Positions 5,529 through 5,812 of a stretch of 5,812 nt of DNA are shown here, piece by piece. Made by a program: the position numbers and the translations under genes. Origin of the DNA: Acidobacteriota bacterium (GTDB lineage: Bacteria > Acidobacteriota > Polarisedimenticolia > J045); NCBI GenBank assembly GCA_020350085.1, contig CP070706.1, positions 3,848,633 through 3,854,444 of the forward strand, in the 5' to 3' direction. The notes beneath the pieces are model-generated. The model worked only from the letters and a program-made list of their open reading frames with translations. It was not told the DNA's origin and did not search any database. The stretch's first letter is position 1. Every line of letters begins with the position of its first letter.

Positions 5529-5812
5529 ATGAGCATCGGTCAATTGAAGCGCGGCGGCCTCTCATTCTTCGTCTTTCTGCTCGTTGCCGCTTCGGCTGCA
5601 CAAGAAGCAGAGCCGGTCACCGTCGAGCAGCTGCGCGCAGCGATGAAGCAAGGTCAGTATGCCGCGGCTGAGCAGCAGGCGCGCGACTTGCTGCAGCACA
5701 TCGAGGCGGACTTGGGCGCCGACTCGATCGAGGCCGCAACGGTTCTCGATGCGCTCGTCGAGGCATGCTGGCGGGGCGGCAAGGCGCGCGACCCGGAGAC
5801 CAGCGCTCTGGC
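5529..5812 (+). CDS. Secreted TPR-like protein, N-terminal part (3' truncated)
   Basis: The frame opens at ATG 5529 and is still open at the window end, giving 94 complete codons. GGAG at 5518-5521 lies 7 nt before the ATG. The N-terminus is a clear Sec signal peptide: QLKR, then a hydrophobic stretch GLSFFVFLLVAASAA (about 10-24) with likely cleavage near ASAA/QE. The mature part is helical and alanine-rich (QLRAAMKQGQYAAAEQQARD, then a helix ending DLGADSIEAATVLDALVEA), with the spacing of tetratricopeptide repeats of the kinesin-light-chain type. The function cannot be read from this fragment. Such N-termini often precede longer TPR arrays, sometimes with a C-terminal CHAT peptidase-like domain, but nothing here proves that. 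It is divergently transcribed from the DUF4384-cyclase operon and may share control with it. Confidence 0.8.
   Translation, partial: MSIGQLKRGGLSFFVFLLVAASAAQEAEPVTVEQLRAAMKQGQYAAAEQQARDLLQHIEADLGADSIEAATVLDALVEACWRGGKARDPETSAL

Noticed and set aside
5398..5601. Minus-strand open frame of 67 codons in the divergent region
   Set aside because: It runs antisense into the signal peptide region of the TPR-like gene, is Arg-rich and resembles nothing known.

Overview
The window is a 5.8 kb piece of GC-rich bacterial chromosome (roughly 60% GC by eye) with dense coding, Shine-Dalgarno sites in front of most genes, and families common in Proteobacteria and Myxococcota-like bacteria: a CHASE2 adenylate cyclase, a GAF-PP2C phosphatase, DUF4384 and TPR proteins. 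No rRNA, tRNA, CRISPR array or insertion sequence is visible, so the lineage cannot be fixed from this sequence.

Left part (1-1216, + strand): the 3' part of an FtsX/MacB-type ABC transporter permease is followed after 10 nt by a small lipoprotein with a DUF2318 (Fe-S-membrane-like) cysteine signature. This pairing resembles the permease/DUF2318 genes of P19/FTR1-type iron-transport loci. A 134-nt gap with a 13-bp imperfect hairpin (1301-1330) separates it from the next gene.

Middle part (1351-5297): a + strand GAF-PP2C (RsbU/SpoIIE-like) phosphatase runs tail-to-tail, with only 4 nt between stop codons, into a - strand operon. Read 5' to 3' on the minus strand, that operon is a secreted DUF4384 protein (5297-4635) followed by a CHASE2 class III adenylate cyclase (4678-2627). 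The two overlap by 44 nt. The cyclase keeps every catalytic residue and the lysine of adenylate cyclases.

Right part (5298-5812): a 231-nt divergent intergenic region with several short inverted repeats, then the start of a + strand secreted TPR-like protein cut off by the window edge.

Inferred working model: the CHASE2 cyclase senses something outside the cytoplasm, perhaps together with the exported DUF4384 protein, and makes cAMP. The phosphatase beside it has a GAF domain with an NKFDE-type motif, the signature associated with cyclic-nucleotide-binding GAF domains, so it is a candidate cAMP-responsive effector. The iron-type transport genes on the left look like a separate unit.
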